Assembly: GCF_000763805.1 (NCBI RefSeq)
Contig: NZ_JRKS01000013.1
Coordinates: forward strand, 1 to 62,935
Reading direction: 5' to 3'
Source: Paracoccus sphaerophysae
Lineage (GTDB): Bacteria; Pseudomonadota; Alphaproteobacteria; Rhodobacterales; Rhodobacteraceae
Length of the DNA stretch: 62,935 bases
Shown here: one piece after another, positions 51,780 to 60,839 of the stretch
Position numbering within the stretch: position 1 is the first letter of the stretch
Layout of the letters: each line of letters opens with the position of its first letter
The notes under the pieces: model-generated
Database searches by the model: none
The model's input: only the letters and a program-made list of their open reading frames with translations
Told to the model about the DNA's origin: nothing
Program-made: the position numbers and the translations under genes

Positions 51780-54700
51780 CTACGCCTCCTGCACCAGGTC
51801 GCCGGGTTTCAGATCCAGCCCCGCGATCTTCGCGAACTCCTTCACGGCAAAGCCGTTCTCGAACTCCACGCCGTCGCTGATTGTGATTGCGACCGGTGCC
51901 TGATCCTCCTTCAAGACCGCACGCAGACTGTTGACCACGCCCTCGATCATGCCGGCGGTGACGGCGCGCTCCTGGAAGCGCACGGTTACGGTGTTTTCGC
52001 CTTCGCCGATCTCGATGCGAACGCCCCTGAAGAGCGTGTTGTCGTTGTCCTTGAACTTGTTGATGACGCCGTAGACCCGGTCGGTCGTGTCGAGAGAGAC
52101 ACGCTTCCCCTGAAGCCTTGCAGGTTTCGTATCGTCGATCTGAACGCGCTTGTCGCCGCTGGCAGGGATCTGGAAGTCTGCCGTCTTGTTGGCTTCTCCG
52201 GCGCGTGCATAGACCAGCAGGCGGAGTGCCTCCGGCCCGATTTCGAATGGCTCCGTGAATTCGATGCCATCCTTCGGGTTGGAGCCGTCGAGCGAGTACG
52301 TAATCGCCGCTCTGGGTGTCGATTGCAGAGTGACGCGGCGTTTGTCTCCTGCGGGATCAACCTGATGCCGTACCTTCAGCTCTGCCACCCAGCGAACAGG
52401 TGGTCCGCTCTCGAACTTGCCGGTCGGATCCTTGACCCAGAAATACAGCGACCCTTCATTCGTCGAGAAGTTGTCCAGGTCTTCGACCTTCGGATCGGCC
52501 TCTGTCACCTCGGCCTTTGGAGAGTAATGAACTACGGGGCTGTCCCCTGCGTTGCGGGGCGTGAGGCTCAGAAGGCACTCGCCGGTGTCCGTGCTCCCCT
52601 GAAGCGAGACATTGATCGTCGTCTTTTCCTTCGGGAACGGGCCCTTCTCAATGTAGCCGTCTTCGCCAAGACGCCACCGCCCTTGCTTCAGAGCCTCGGT
52701 CTTCAGCGCCTCCAGGCCACCGGCGCCCGGCATCCATGGCCACACCGGGCTGCCTTTGGCGCGGCTGACGACGTCCTTCCACGGTGTGCGCCGGTTGTCC
52801 TTACCAGAGGGCCAGAGGTACTCCTCGGCCATCGCAAAATACTGGCTGAACTCATCGGCCATATCGAGCGCGAGCTTGTAGTTGGCGCGCGGGCTGGCGA
52901 GCAGGTTCTCGATCTGCAGCTCCGCCGATTGCTCTCCTTGGCCAGTTCGCAGCCCATTGTCGATAGTCACCGCCATCAACCGTTCGCTGCCATCAGTCTC
53001 TTCAAGCGCGGGATAATAGATGCGGTTGTATCCAGCTGACAAAGCCTTGTGAAAGCGATCTTCTGCGTCCTCAAGGCGGTCTCGCGCCTCTTCGAACAAG
53101 GTGTCGCCAGGCTTCAGTCGCTTCGAGATCTGCTCGATCGCGTAGAGCTCCCGCAGCCGATCCTCTACGGCGTCAGCGAGATGACTGTCCTGACCAGTAA
53201 GCACCACCAGGTTGTTCTTCTCCTGTTGATAGTCGAAGAAATTCTGCAATTCGTTCGGCGGCACCCGACCGTCTGGGCGGATGACAATCAAGACGCGAGG
53301 GCCGCTTAGGCGCAGGTCGTCAAGCTTGGGGAGAACTTGTAGCTCCTGGTATGCCCGCTTGCTGGACGGCTGCAGGATACCCATAAGTCGATTTATCAGC
53401 GCTTGGTCGATCTTGGGCTGCGGTATTTCCTTTGCGGTACGCTCAATTTGTCGCGAGAGATTCTCTGTCTCTTTCACGAAGAAACGCTGTTCCTCTCGAT
53501 GTAGGTACCAGGCTTGCTCGCGGAGGCGTTCGAGTGCCGACAAGAACTCATCCGGCTTGCGATTGGGCGCGGCAAGAAACTCGATGATCTCGCTGTCTGA
53601 CAGGCCAATTCGGCCACCCACAGCCCGCGAAAGGGACGATGCTAGCAAAAGGGTCATCACCTGCTGGGCGGCGTCTGCTCCCATCTCGTCATCAATCGTT
53701 TCGGAGATAGAGTTGCCGGAATCGGCAATGTCTCGGGTAACAGCAGGGAGCAGCTTGGGTGCGATGCGTTCAATTTCGTCGCGGACCTGGTCGTCGTTCA
53801 GGTCCAGATGCTGAGTTCCAATGAGGAACACATCATCTGACTTCCGCTGCTCGACGCTCTTTAGAAGTCGTGCAGTGAATTGCATCAAGCCGCGAGTCTG
53901 TCGGAAGCCTTCATTCTCTTTGAATAGCGCAACAAGATGCTTGAACGATGGATGGAATGGATACGTCTCACGCACTTGCTCAGCAATCTGCTCTATGCTT
54001 GACGCAACGATGTATCCACCGTCTTCCGCCTTTTTTACCTGCTGCGCATATTCTTCAGCGATATCGGCGATTGTTCTTTCATCTGGCAGCTGATCGATCA
54101 GGCGCTTTTTCAGGATCTCGTATATCTCGTTCCCCGCCAGCTGGACCGGGGTGATCGTCATTGCCTGGCGTCTCGCCTCCTGCTGCAGATTCCCGACGGC
54201 TTCAGCGAGTGCCTTTGTTTGAGACTTGTAGCTGCCTGAAAGGTTGGCGATCACGATGGCGCAGTTTGGAAGTTCCAGAGCTGCGCTCATCAAGGAGCTC
54301 AGAGAGTAGACGACCATATCCGCAAGTGTGCCAGCGCCCACAGATTGAGTGGCGGCGTTTTGAAGATAGGGCGGGAGCTCGTCCAGTAGTATTAGCGTTG
54401 GCTTATCGCCAATGATCTCTTTCCATTTTCTTTGATCGACTGCCCTAGGCCCGTTCGCCCAATGCGGCCGTATGGCCTCATCGGCACCAAGTTGCGAAGC
54501 TATCTCACCCCAAATGTAGTTGTCTGGGCTGTTGCGACCATTGAAAGCTGCAATCCTTGCCTCTGCAAAGTCAACTCGCTTATTCAGCTCCTCCGGAAGG
54601 ACTTCTGGCCGTAAATGCGGATGGCGTGCCAGCAACCCAAGGGCAACCATCATGTGCGTCTTACCACCACCCATGGCTTGGGTTAGCTCGAAAACCGCCT

Positions 54701-54899
54701 GGTCAGATTTCCCGCAGAGACGCAGCATGCCCTCCTTGAAGAGCTGCTCCATTCCGTGCGTTACGAAATTACGGGCAAAAAAGTCGCGCCCATCACCATT
54801 GTCAGTGATCAAGTCGGCGAGGTTTTCGATTCCCTCGGCCATCCGATAATCCTTGATCACCGGATTGAACGTACAAGCTTGCTTGATTGTCTTGATCAC
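51780..54899 (-). CDS. DUF499 ATPase of the defence operon
   Basis: The GTG start, within a GTGA overlap with the RHH gene stop, gives 1039 residues. A P-loop AMGGGKTHM (75-83) and Walker B LILLDELPPYL (169-179) define a AAA+/STAND-like ATPase. A helical middle and a beta-rich C-terminus (from about residue 700) follow, including a fibronectin-like segment (RVTLQSTPRAAITYSLDGSNP). DUF499 proteins are large ATPases known from methylation-linked defence loci. A sensor or motor role is likely. It is the largest protein of the operon. Confidence 0.9.
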   Translation of the reverse strand: MIKTIKQACTFNPVIKDYRMAEGIENLADLITDNGDGRDFFARNFVTHGMEQLFKEGMLRLCGKSDQAVFELTQAMGGGKTHMMVALGLLARHPHLRPEVLPEELNKRVDFAEARIAAFNGRNSPDNYIWGEIASQLGADEAIRPHWANGPRAVDQRKWKEIIGDKPTLILLDELPPYLQNAATQSVGAGTLADMVVYSLSSLMSAALELPNCAIVIANLSGSYKSQTKALAEAVGNLQQEARRQAMTITPVQLAGNEIYEILKKRLIDQLPDERTIADIAEEYAQQVKKAEDGGYIVASSIEQIAEQVRETYPFHPSFKHLVALFKENEGFRQTRGLMQFTARLLKSVEQRKSDDVFLIGTQHLDLNDDQVRDEIERIAPKLLPAVTRDIADSGNSISETIDDEMGADAAQQVMTLLLASSLSRAVGGRIGLSDSEIIEFLAAPNRKPDEFLSALERLREQAWYLHREEQRFFVKETENLSRQIERTAKEIPQPKIDQALINRLMGILQPSSKRAYQELQVLPKLDDLRLSGPRVLIVIRPDGRVPPNELQNFFDYQQEKNNLVVLTGQDSHLADAVEDRLRELYAIEQISKRLKPGDTLFEEARDRLEDAEDRFHKALSAGYNRIYYPALEETDGSERLMAVTIDNGLRTGQGEQSAELQIENLLASPRANYKLALDMADEFSQYFAMAEEYLWPSGKDNRRTPWKDVVSRAKGSPVWPWMPGAGGLEALKTEALKQGRWRLGEDGYIEKGPFPKEKTTINVSLQGSTDTGECLLSLTPRNAGDSPVVHYSPKAEVTEADPKVEDLDNFSTNEGSLYFWVKDPTGKFESGPPVRWVAELKVRHQVDPAGDKRRVTLQSTPRAAITYSLDGSNPKDGIEFTEPFEIGPEALRLLVYARAGEANKTADFQIPASGDKRVQIDDTKPARLQGKRVSLDTTDRVYGVINKFKDNDNTLFRGVRIEIGEGENTVTVRFQERAVTAGMIEGVVNSLRAVLKEDQAPVAITISDGVEFENGFAVKEFAKIAGLDLKPGDLVQEA

Positions 54900-55096
54900 T
54901 TGGACTGCTCCCCACGCTTCGTCTCTTCCGCAGCGTTTGGAACCGCATGACCGTGGCGACCGCAATAGTCCAAGATCATGACTTCGACCATGTTGGCCAG
55001 CGACCGATGCTCTTGTTCGGCCGCGTTTCGCAATGCGTCTTTGAGGGTTGGATCGAGCCTCAAAGTGAGCGTTGCCGTTTTGTTGCTGGCCATCAT
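54896..55096 (-). CDS. Ribbon-helix-helix regulator heading the defence operon
   Basis: The 66-residue protein is a ribbon-helix-helix fold: strand TATLTLRLDPTLKDALRNAAEQEHRSLANMVEVMILDYC. Two adjacent ATGs (55096 and 55093) are possible. Its stop overlaps the DUF499 start. As first gene it probably represses the operon promoter in the 100-bp gap towards the integrase; it could also be an antitoxin-like component. Confidence 0.75.
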   Translation of the reverse strand: MMASNKTATLTLRLDPTLKDALRNAAEQEHRSLANMVEVMILDYCGRHGHAVPNAAEETKRGEQSK

Positions 55097-55195
55097 GGGG
55101 ATCCGCATGTGCTGCAAAAGTAATGCAGAGTGCAGCATCGCACTTTAACGCATCATGGGAAAGCCCTGAAGCCTGTACGGATCGATCGCTTCCGC

Positions 55196-56353
55196 TCATC
55201 CCGCAAGCGCATCCTTGAGGGACGCAGCCACCGCGTCCGCCGCCGTCCGCACCGGCTCGGCGGCGAGATGGGCGTATCTCGCCGTCGTCTGGACCTGCGT
55301 GTGCCCGAGGAGCTTGCCGATCATCGGCAGGCCCTGACCCGAGGCCACGGCCGTGGACGCGAAGGTATGGCGCAGGTCGTGGATGCGGACGTCCTTCACC
55401 CCTGCGCGGGCGCGGACGCGCTGCCAGAACGGCTGAAGGTCGCTCAGACGCTTGCCGGGAAGGGTCCCTGTGACGACCCAAAGGTTGCCTTCGATGCGCT
55501 GAGCGTCGCGGAGCAGATCGACGACGGGCTGGCCGAGATGGACGACCTTGGCGCCGGACTTGGAATCCGGCAGGCGCAGGACGCGCTCGGCCAGATCGAC
55601 ATATTCCCATTTCAGCGTCATGATCTCGTTCAGCCGACACCCAGTCAGGATCAGCAAGCGCGCGGCGAGGATGGCCGAGGGCAGTTCGATCCCCTCCACC
55701 TCCATCTCGCGCAGCACCTCGCCGATCCGGCGCAGTTCCGCTGCGCTGAGGAAACGCTCGCGCTTCTCCTCGGGATACTTCCGGATGTGCTTTCGGGGAT
55801 TGGTGCCGTCCGGGCGCAGGCCCCACATCTCGGCGAGGCTGAACATCTTCGAGACCACTTCGAGGCAGCGGTTCGCCTGATAGGGGATGTGGCGGAGGTC
55901 GTGGTGGAACTTCGCCACGTCCGCCCGGGTGGTGCCCGTGACCGTCAGCTGCCCGAGCGCGGGCAGGATGAAACGGTCGAGGTTCCGGCGATACTCCTTG
56001 GCCGTGCTCGCCTTCACGCGGATCGCGATGTGTTCCTTGTCGAACCTCTCCGCCAGCTCCTTCACCGTGATCGCCTTGCGTCCAGCGTCCCGCTCGGCGG
56101 CGGGGTCCGCGCCAATGCGCGCGGCGGCGACGATGGAGATGGCGCGGTTGCGCGCCTGCTCGCATGTAAGGACCGTGCTGGGCCCGAGGCTGATCCGCCG
56201 GGATCGGCGTCCGGCGCGATACTGGACCACGTAGCCCTTGCGCCCGCTCGGCAGCACGCGCAGCCCGAAGCCGGGGATCTCGCTGTCCCAGACGAAGTAT
56301 TCGGCGGAGCGGGCTTCTGCGGCGTCGACGAGGCGTTTGGTGATCCGGGGCAT
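55196..56353 (-). CDS. int: Tyrosine recombinase integrase (P4/DUF4102 type)
   Basis: The 385-residue protein has an N-terminal DUF4102 arm-binding domain (residues 1-90, FVWDSEIPGFGLRVLPSGRKGYVVQYR), a core-binding domain (95-190) and the catalytic domain with Arg240 (LTGCRLNE), His325 and Arg328 (HDLRH), His351 (LGHTQ) and Tyr360 (ARYAHL). All catalytic residues are present. It recombines the tRNA-fMet 3' end at attL and attR. A part of the arm-type repeat lies 27 bases before its start, so it may repress itself. Confidence 0.95.
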   Translation of the reverse strand: MPRITKRLVDAAEARSAEYFVWDSEIPGFGLRVLPSGRKGYVVQYRAGRRSRRISLGPSTVLTCEQARNRAISIVAAARIGADPAAERDAGRKAITVKELAERFDKEHIAIRVKASTAKEYRRNLDRFILPALGQLTVTGTTRADVAKFHHDLRHIPYQANRCLEVVSKMFSLAEMWGLRPDGTNPRKHIRKYPEEKRERFLSAAELRRIGEVLREMEVEGIELPSAILAARLLILTGCRLNEIMTLKWEYVDLAERVLRLPDSKSGAKVVHLGQPVVDLLRDAQRIEGNLWVVTGTLPGKRLSDLQPFWQRVRARAGVKDVRIHDLRHTFASTAVASGQGLPMIGKLLGHTQVQTTARYAHLAAEPVRTAADAVAASLKDALAG

Positions 56354-56379
56354 GGCACTCTTCGGTGGTTCTTTCGCCG

Positions 56380-56390
56380 TTCCACAGTGC
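56380..56390 (-). repeat. Arm-type repeat copy at the integrase promoter
   Basis: On the minus strand this reads GCACTGTGGAA, identical to the centre of the double repeat at 192-211. It sits 27 bp upstream of the integrase ATG. Integrase binding here could repress int. The surrounding 56354-56572 has no gene. Confidence 0.35.
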
Positions 56391-56572
56391 TGAAGCGCGG
56401 GCGACAGTCAACGAACACATTGAAATCGCGAATAAAAAGGAAATGCCTCGTGTTTCCGCTCAAGGCGTTTCGGCGCGATGGTGCGGGAAATCGACGAGTC
56501 GCGCGAATCAGAACGCAGGTTCCGTTGCCCGCGGGCTTCTATTAGGCTCGGGGAAAAGAAACTGGCGATCCG

Positions 56573-58012
56573 ATGGCGTCCAAGACCACCCTCAATGCGA
56601 AGAACCTCGAAGCGCTGGGCGCCGAACGCCTGGCGCAATTGCTGGTCGAGGTCAGCACCGGCAACGCGGCGGCCAAGCGCAAGCTCCGGCTGGCGCTGGC
56701 CGGGGCCCAGAGCCCGAGGGAGGCCGCGCGGGAGATCACCAAGCGGCTGACCAGCATCGCCCGCGCCCGCAGCTTCATCACCTGGAAGAACCGCAAGGCG
56801 CTCGTCACGGATCTCGAAACCCAGCGGCGCGCCATCGTCGAGCAGATCGCGCCGGCCGATCCGGACGAGGCGCTGGCGCTCATGTGGCGGTTCATGGCGC
56901 TCGCCACACCGGTGTTCGAACGCTGCGACGACTCCAGCGGCACCGTCATCGGCATCTTCCACCAGGCCTGTGCCGATCTAGGCCAGCTCGCCGCGAAGGT
57001 CCGGCCTGAGCCGCAGGCGCTCGCCGGCACTGTTCTCGATGCGCTTCAGGACAACGGCTATGGCCAGTATGACGGCCTGATCGGCAGCATGGCCCCGGCG
57101 CTCGGCGCCGAGGGGCTGGTGGCCCTGAAATCGATGACCGAAGAACTCGGTCGTTCGCCTGTGCCTGTTCCGCCGAAAGACCAATGGAAAGCGGTGGGCT
57201 GGGGCACGGGCGGCACGACCTACGAGCACGAGATGCTGGCGCGCGAGCGCGCGAGCACGGTGGTCATGGCGCTCAAGGACATCGCGGACGCGCAGGGCGA
57301 CGTCGACGGCTTCATCACCCAGTACGATCCGAAGACCCGCACGGTGCCGCAGATTGCGGCCGAGATCGCGCAGCGCCTGCTCGCGGCCGGCAGGGCAGGC
57401 GAGGCGCTGGGGTTCCTTGAGCGCGCGGAGCTCGGCGACGGCTTGCGGGTTCCGCTGGCCTGGCATGATATTCGCCTGCAGACGTTGGAGGCCCTGGGAC
57501 GCGGCGAGGAGGCGCAGTCGTTCCGGTGGGACTGCTTCGAGCGCACGCTCTCCGACAACTACCTGCGGGCCTATCTCAAGCGGCTTCCCGACTTCGACGA
57601 CATCGAGGCCGAGGAACGGGCGATGGCGCACGCCATGGCCTATCCGAGCCTTCTTCACGCCCTGCAGTTCTTCCTCGACTGGCCGGCGCTGGATCGCGCC
57701 GCCGAACTCCTTCTGGCCCGGCACGACGAGATCGACGGGGATCACTACGAGTATCTCGCCCCCGCAGCGGAAGCCCTGTCAGAGCGTCATCCGCTGGCCG
57801 CGACGCTGGTGCTCCGCGCGATGATCGACTTCACGCTCACCAGATCCCGGGCGAAGCGGTATCGCTATGCCGCCGAGCACCTGGTCGCCTGCGCCCGGCT
57901 CGCGCGCGACATTCCGGACTGCGGTACGTTCGAGACGCACGATGCCTATGTCGCCCGGTTGAAGGAGGAGCACGGCAGGAAGTTCGGCTTCTGGTCGCTC
58001 ACCGCCGCCTGA
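56573..58012 (+). CDS. DUF6880 family protein
   Basis: The 479-residue protein matches the DUF6880 family: an N-terminal SWIM-less helical region with KTTLNAKNLEALGAERLAQLLVEVSTG, a central TPR-like helical array (GEALGFLERAE and GRGEEAQSFRW) and a C-terminal KRYRYAAEHLVACARLA. The family is widespread in alphaproteobacteria with no assigned function. It lies between the integrase and attR on the opposite strand to the integrase, the usual place for cargo. Confidence 0.78.
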   Translation: MASKTTLNAKNLEALGAERLAQLLVEVSTGNAAAKRKLRLALAGAQSPREAAREITKRLTSIARARSFITWKNRKALVTDLETQRRAIVEQIAPADPDEALALMWRFMALATPVFERCDDSSGTVIGIFHQACADLGQLAAKVRPEPQALAGTVLDALQDNGYGQYDGLIGSMAPALGAEGLVALKSMTEELGRSPVPVPPKDQWKAVGWGTGGTTYEHEMLARERASTVVMALKDIADAQGDVDGFITQYDPKTRTVPQIAAEIAQRLLAAGRAGEALGFLERAELGDGLRVPLAWHDIRLQTLEALGRGEEAQSFRWDCFERTLSDNYLRAYLKRLPDFDDIEAEERAMAHAMAYPSLLHALQFFLDWPALDRAAELLLARHDEIDGDHYEYLAPAAEALSERHPLAATLVLRAMIDFTLTRSRAKRYRYAAEHLVACARLARDIPDCGTFETHDAYVARLKEEHGRKFGFWSLTAA

Positions 58013-58046
58013 TGGTCGTGCTACCGGAAAATCAGGTCACGGCCCC

Positions 58047-58066
58047 TTGGAAGCATTGTGGAAGCA
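58047..58066 (+). repeat. Candidate integrase arm-type site, right end
   Basis: Two TGGAAGCA copies 11 bp apart match the site at 192-211 in 18 of 20 bases. It lies 131 bp inside attR. The region 58013-58197 has no gene. Confidence 0.45.
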
Positions 58067-58197
58067 CGAAGCCGAAAAACGCTGCGCAATCCCGACAGAT
58101 CGTGCGAAGCGGAGCCTCGGCTCCGGGATCGGCAAGTGTCGGAAATTGCGCAAGAACTCGCGGTTCCGAGTGATTGCTCATGGTTCGTTCGACACGA

Positions 58198-58244
58198 CTC
58201 ATAACCTGAAGGTCACAGGTTCAAATCCTGTCCCCGCAACCAAA
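58198..58244. other. attR core (47-bp direct repeat with attL)
   Basis: The sequence is the 3' 45 bases of the tRNA-fMet gene plus two A. No tRNA 5' half precedes it, so it is the displaced original 3' end. The gap 58245-58494 to the next gene shows no feature beyond short hairpins. Confidence 0.93.
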
Positions 58245-58494
58245 AAAACTAACCTTTCCAAATGGTTGGAATCCGACAAAAACACTTGTGTATAGACACC
58301 GGCTTTTTGCCTCAACGCCACCTCAACGTTTGACGAGTCCCCCCTGAAAAGCGGGGGCTATTTTGATTCTGGCCCCGCGAAATCTGCTGTGGCAGCATCG
58401 CGCCATGATCGAGTTCCGCTCCCTTCCCGATGACCATCCCGACTTCGTGCATTCGCCTCGGTTTGATCGGGATCGGCGCTTGCTGTAGCATCGG

Positions 58495-58965
58495 ATGAAA
58501 ACCTCGAGTTCCGATCGCCCCATGTCTACCACCAAGCCCCCGCGAAATCTGACCCCGGTGCTCTGCCAGCGGCTGCAGCTCGACATGCTTAGGGCCTGCA
58601 AAGAGATCGCTGCCCGCCATGGTCTTGTGGTCGAGGCCCAGGACATCACTGGCGTGGACCTGCGATGGGGTTTCGATGCAGCGTTCCGGGTGTCCATTCC
58701 TCTGCCAGATGGTACTGCCCTCGACCCGGTAAGGCTGCGCTTTGAGGCGTTTGCCGAGGCTTTCGGGTTATCACCCGCCGATTACGGCCGCCAGTTCAGC
58801 ACGGGGCGCGAACTGTTCAAGATCACGGGCATCGATCCCCGCCGCCCCAAGTACCCGGTTTCGGCCGAACGCATCCCAGATGGGCAGGGGTTCAAGTTCA
58901 CCTCCGACCAAGTGGCTCTGTTGTTGCAGAAGGGGATGAGAGACGTAACGCCCAAGGATCGGTGA
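58495..58965 (+). CDS. Hypothetical chromosomal protein right of attR
   Basis: The 156-residue protein is mixed alpha/beta with LCQRLQLDMLRACKEIAARHGLVVE and the segment FEAFAEAFGLSPADYGRQFSTGRELFKITGIDPRRPKYPV. An internal start at 58522 is possible. I recognise no family. It lies just before a MITE-like element. Confidence 0.6.
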   Translation: MKTSSSDRPMSTTKPPRNLTPVLCQRLQLDMLRACKEIAARHGLVVEAQDITGVDLRWGFDAAFRVSIPLPDGTALDPVRLRFEAFAEAFGLSPADYGRQFSTGRELFKITGIDPRRPKYPVSAERIPDGQGFKFTSDQVALLLQKGMRDVTPKDR

Positions 58966-58975
58966 CGACGTGTTC

Positions 58976-59142
58976 GGCCGAGGCTGTGTGAAAATCCCTA
59001 TTTCGAGAATCCGAGGAGAACCGTTTCCTCAGGAACCCATCCGTAGCAGCCTGCGCGGGAATGAAGAACCGCTGTCGCGCCTGCGGGAGAACGTCGTTCC
59101 GGGGCTGACCATGCTGGACCGAGTTTTCACACAGCCTCGGCC
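58976..59142. mobile_element. MITE-like element with perfect 19-bp inverted ends
   Basis: GGCCGAGGCTGTGTGAAAA at 58976-58994 is repeated as an exact complement at 59124-59142. The 167-bp unit contains no gene. Short size and perfect terminal repeats mark a non-autonomous transposon that would use a transposase made elsewhere. I see no clear target-site duplication. Confidence 0.65.
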
Positions 59143-59435
59143 CATTGCGGCCGGTCGATATCGCAGCGACGCCGCAATGCGGCATGCCCAGAATTACCGG
59201 AAGAACCGGCTAACCCCAACCGTTCGCCACTAAGGTGGAAAGCACCGAGCGGCACCTGAATGTCGTCAAGTTCATGCGAATCAACTGGGCGATTGGTGCC
59301 GAACCAGCCGATTTCTTCAATAACACCTGACCAGGATCGCGCCTTGTGGAGCGTTCGGGGACTAGCGCCATGTTCTCCTTATGCCCCAACGCTGCCGAGC
59401 GCTTAATATGTTGTTCATGAGGATAAATATAAAAA
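59143..59435. other. Gene-free stretch behind the MITE-like element
   Basis: No convincing gene is visible in these 293 bases. Short stop-free pieces look like decayed coding sequence, but no family can be named. Confidence 0.4.
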
Positions 59436-60839
59436 TTAGGATGTTAGGTCGAATATACTGTCTCGTGTCTTATGGAATTTTTCCACGTTAGTATTGAGCA
59501 GTGTTGCCGCGGTGTCATCGGATATGAGCTTTTCGCCTAAGGCGCGCACCACTGCCCACGAAAAGCGACCCCTTCTAGAGATGGGCGTTTCAGTGATGGG
59601 AAAGAAATCATTGGTGCGATCTTCTTGAGCCTTCCATTCATCGGATACTTCCGGTCCGCCTTTTCCAGCAGCCAGCTGAAAACGACAGATATTTTGAATG
59701 TGTGCTCGGCTCGCCGTAAGACTAATTCCAAAATGCTCACTCAGTCGAATTGCAGCCTGCCACCCGCTGCCATTTTCCCGAACTATTCTGTCTACTTCTG
59801 CTGGAGGCGCTAGAAATGCAACAGCAAATGCATTCGCGCGCATCTCAACTCGATCCTGCAAAATTTTCACTTCACCAATTATCTCATCATATCTATCAAC
59901 GACCAAACGCTCAAGCTGTTGATCCGGGTCCCAAAGAAGGTGTCCTAATTCGTGCGCGAGCGTCATCCGGCGAACCCAAGGATTTTCATTGCGGCCCTGA
60001 ATATTTGCGACAATTCCGCGACGCTTTCCGTTTGCTATAGTCGCTCCCGCGAGGCTTTGCCCAAGCTCAGTTTCAATCAAGGGTATGTTGAGGTCATGCT
60101 CAATTAAGCGCCTTAAGCTTGGAATCGGTGCATGTTCGTCAATCCCCAGTAGTGCGCGAGTTCTTGCCGCAAGCCTGTAGCCAGCTTCATATGTTGGAAA
60201 CGTGTAGTCATGACTGTGTTCAAATTCTCGTTGCACGACATCTTCGACGTCGAGGGAGTCAAGAATGTCTTGCTGTCTGGCGATCAGCCATGCCGCTTCA
60301 GTCAGCTTCCCAACTATGGGAGCTGTTAATCCCTTCTTGCCATCACCATAAAAAAGCCGCCTGAAGCGGACCCCGAGTTCGCTATCGACGCTCTTATTTA
60401 CCGAGAGGCCAAGATAGCGTTCGTCAATTGCCAGTGGCGGTGCGACTTTCTCTATATCCCGAATGGGAGAGACCTTCCCCGAGGTTTCCATTTTTTCGAG
60501 CGCACCAGCCTTAACGCCAGACATCTTGGCGAGCATTTCTATCGAAATGCCCAGTGCTTCACGCCGATTCTTTATCGTCTTTGCGGGCTCGGCGCGGCTT
60601 GAGACAATCGCAACTTGTCCATCTTCGATTGCCCGCCGCAGAACATCCAAGCCAAAGATACTTAGTGCTTCATATGCAGCTAGTCTTCTGCCCTTGGCAG
60701 CAGGACTTGCTTCTGCCAGCATTGTCTGGCCCCGGACAAATTCTCTATGGGAAGTGCGCGCACGCTCGTCGGGGGTGCTCCCTGATGAGTCTTCCCCGAA
60801 AATCGAAGAAAGGGTTGAAGCGTCGATAATTGGTGTCAT
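59436..60839 (-). CDS. XRE-type HTH + ImmA/IrrE peptidase fusion protein
   Basis: The 467-residue protein has a helical N-terminus, a central HTH (residues about 88-125, IKNRREALGISIEMLAKMSGVKAGALEKME) and an ImmA-type zinc peptidase with HELGH near residue 295-299. The ATG at 60839 overlaps the stop of the upstream gene (ATGA). The DNA is AT-richer than the prophage. HTH-ImmA fusions often control a partner gene in toxin-antitoxin-like or mobile modules, and the partner here is probably the 178-residue protein upstream. Confidence 0.82.
   Translation of the reverse strand: MTPIIDASTLSSIFGEDSSGSTPDERARTSHREFVRGQTMLAEASPAAKGRRLAAYEALSIFGLDVLRRAIEDGQVAIVSSRAEPAKTIKNRREALGISIEMLAKMSGVKAGALEKMETSGKVSPIRDIEKVAPPLAIDERYLGLSVNKSVDSELGVRFRRLFYGDGKKGLTAPIVGKLTEAAWLIARQQDILDSLDVEDVVQREFEHSHDYTFPTYEAGYRLAARTRALLGIDEHAPIPSLRRLIEHDLNIPLIETELGQSLAGATIANGKRRGIVANIQGRNENPWVRRMTLAHELGHLLWDPDQQLERLVVDRYDEIIGEVKILQDRVEMRANAFAVAFLAPPAEVDRIVRENGSGWQAAIRLSEHFGISLTASRAHIQNICRFQLAAGKGGPEVSDEWKAQEDRTNDFFPITETPISRRGRFSWAVVRALGEKLISDDTAATLLNTNVEKFHKTRDSIFDLTS

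Noticed and set aside
51780..56420. One uninterrupted minus-strand frame running from DUF499 through the RHH gene and integrase
   Set aside because: The part upstream of 54899 lies in the wrong frame for the RHH and integrase proteins and is low-complexity; the GTG at 54899 in the GTGA overlap is the real start.
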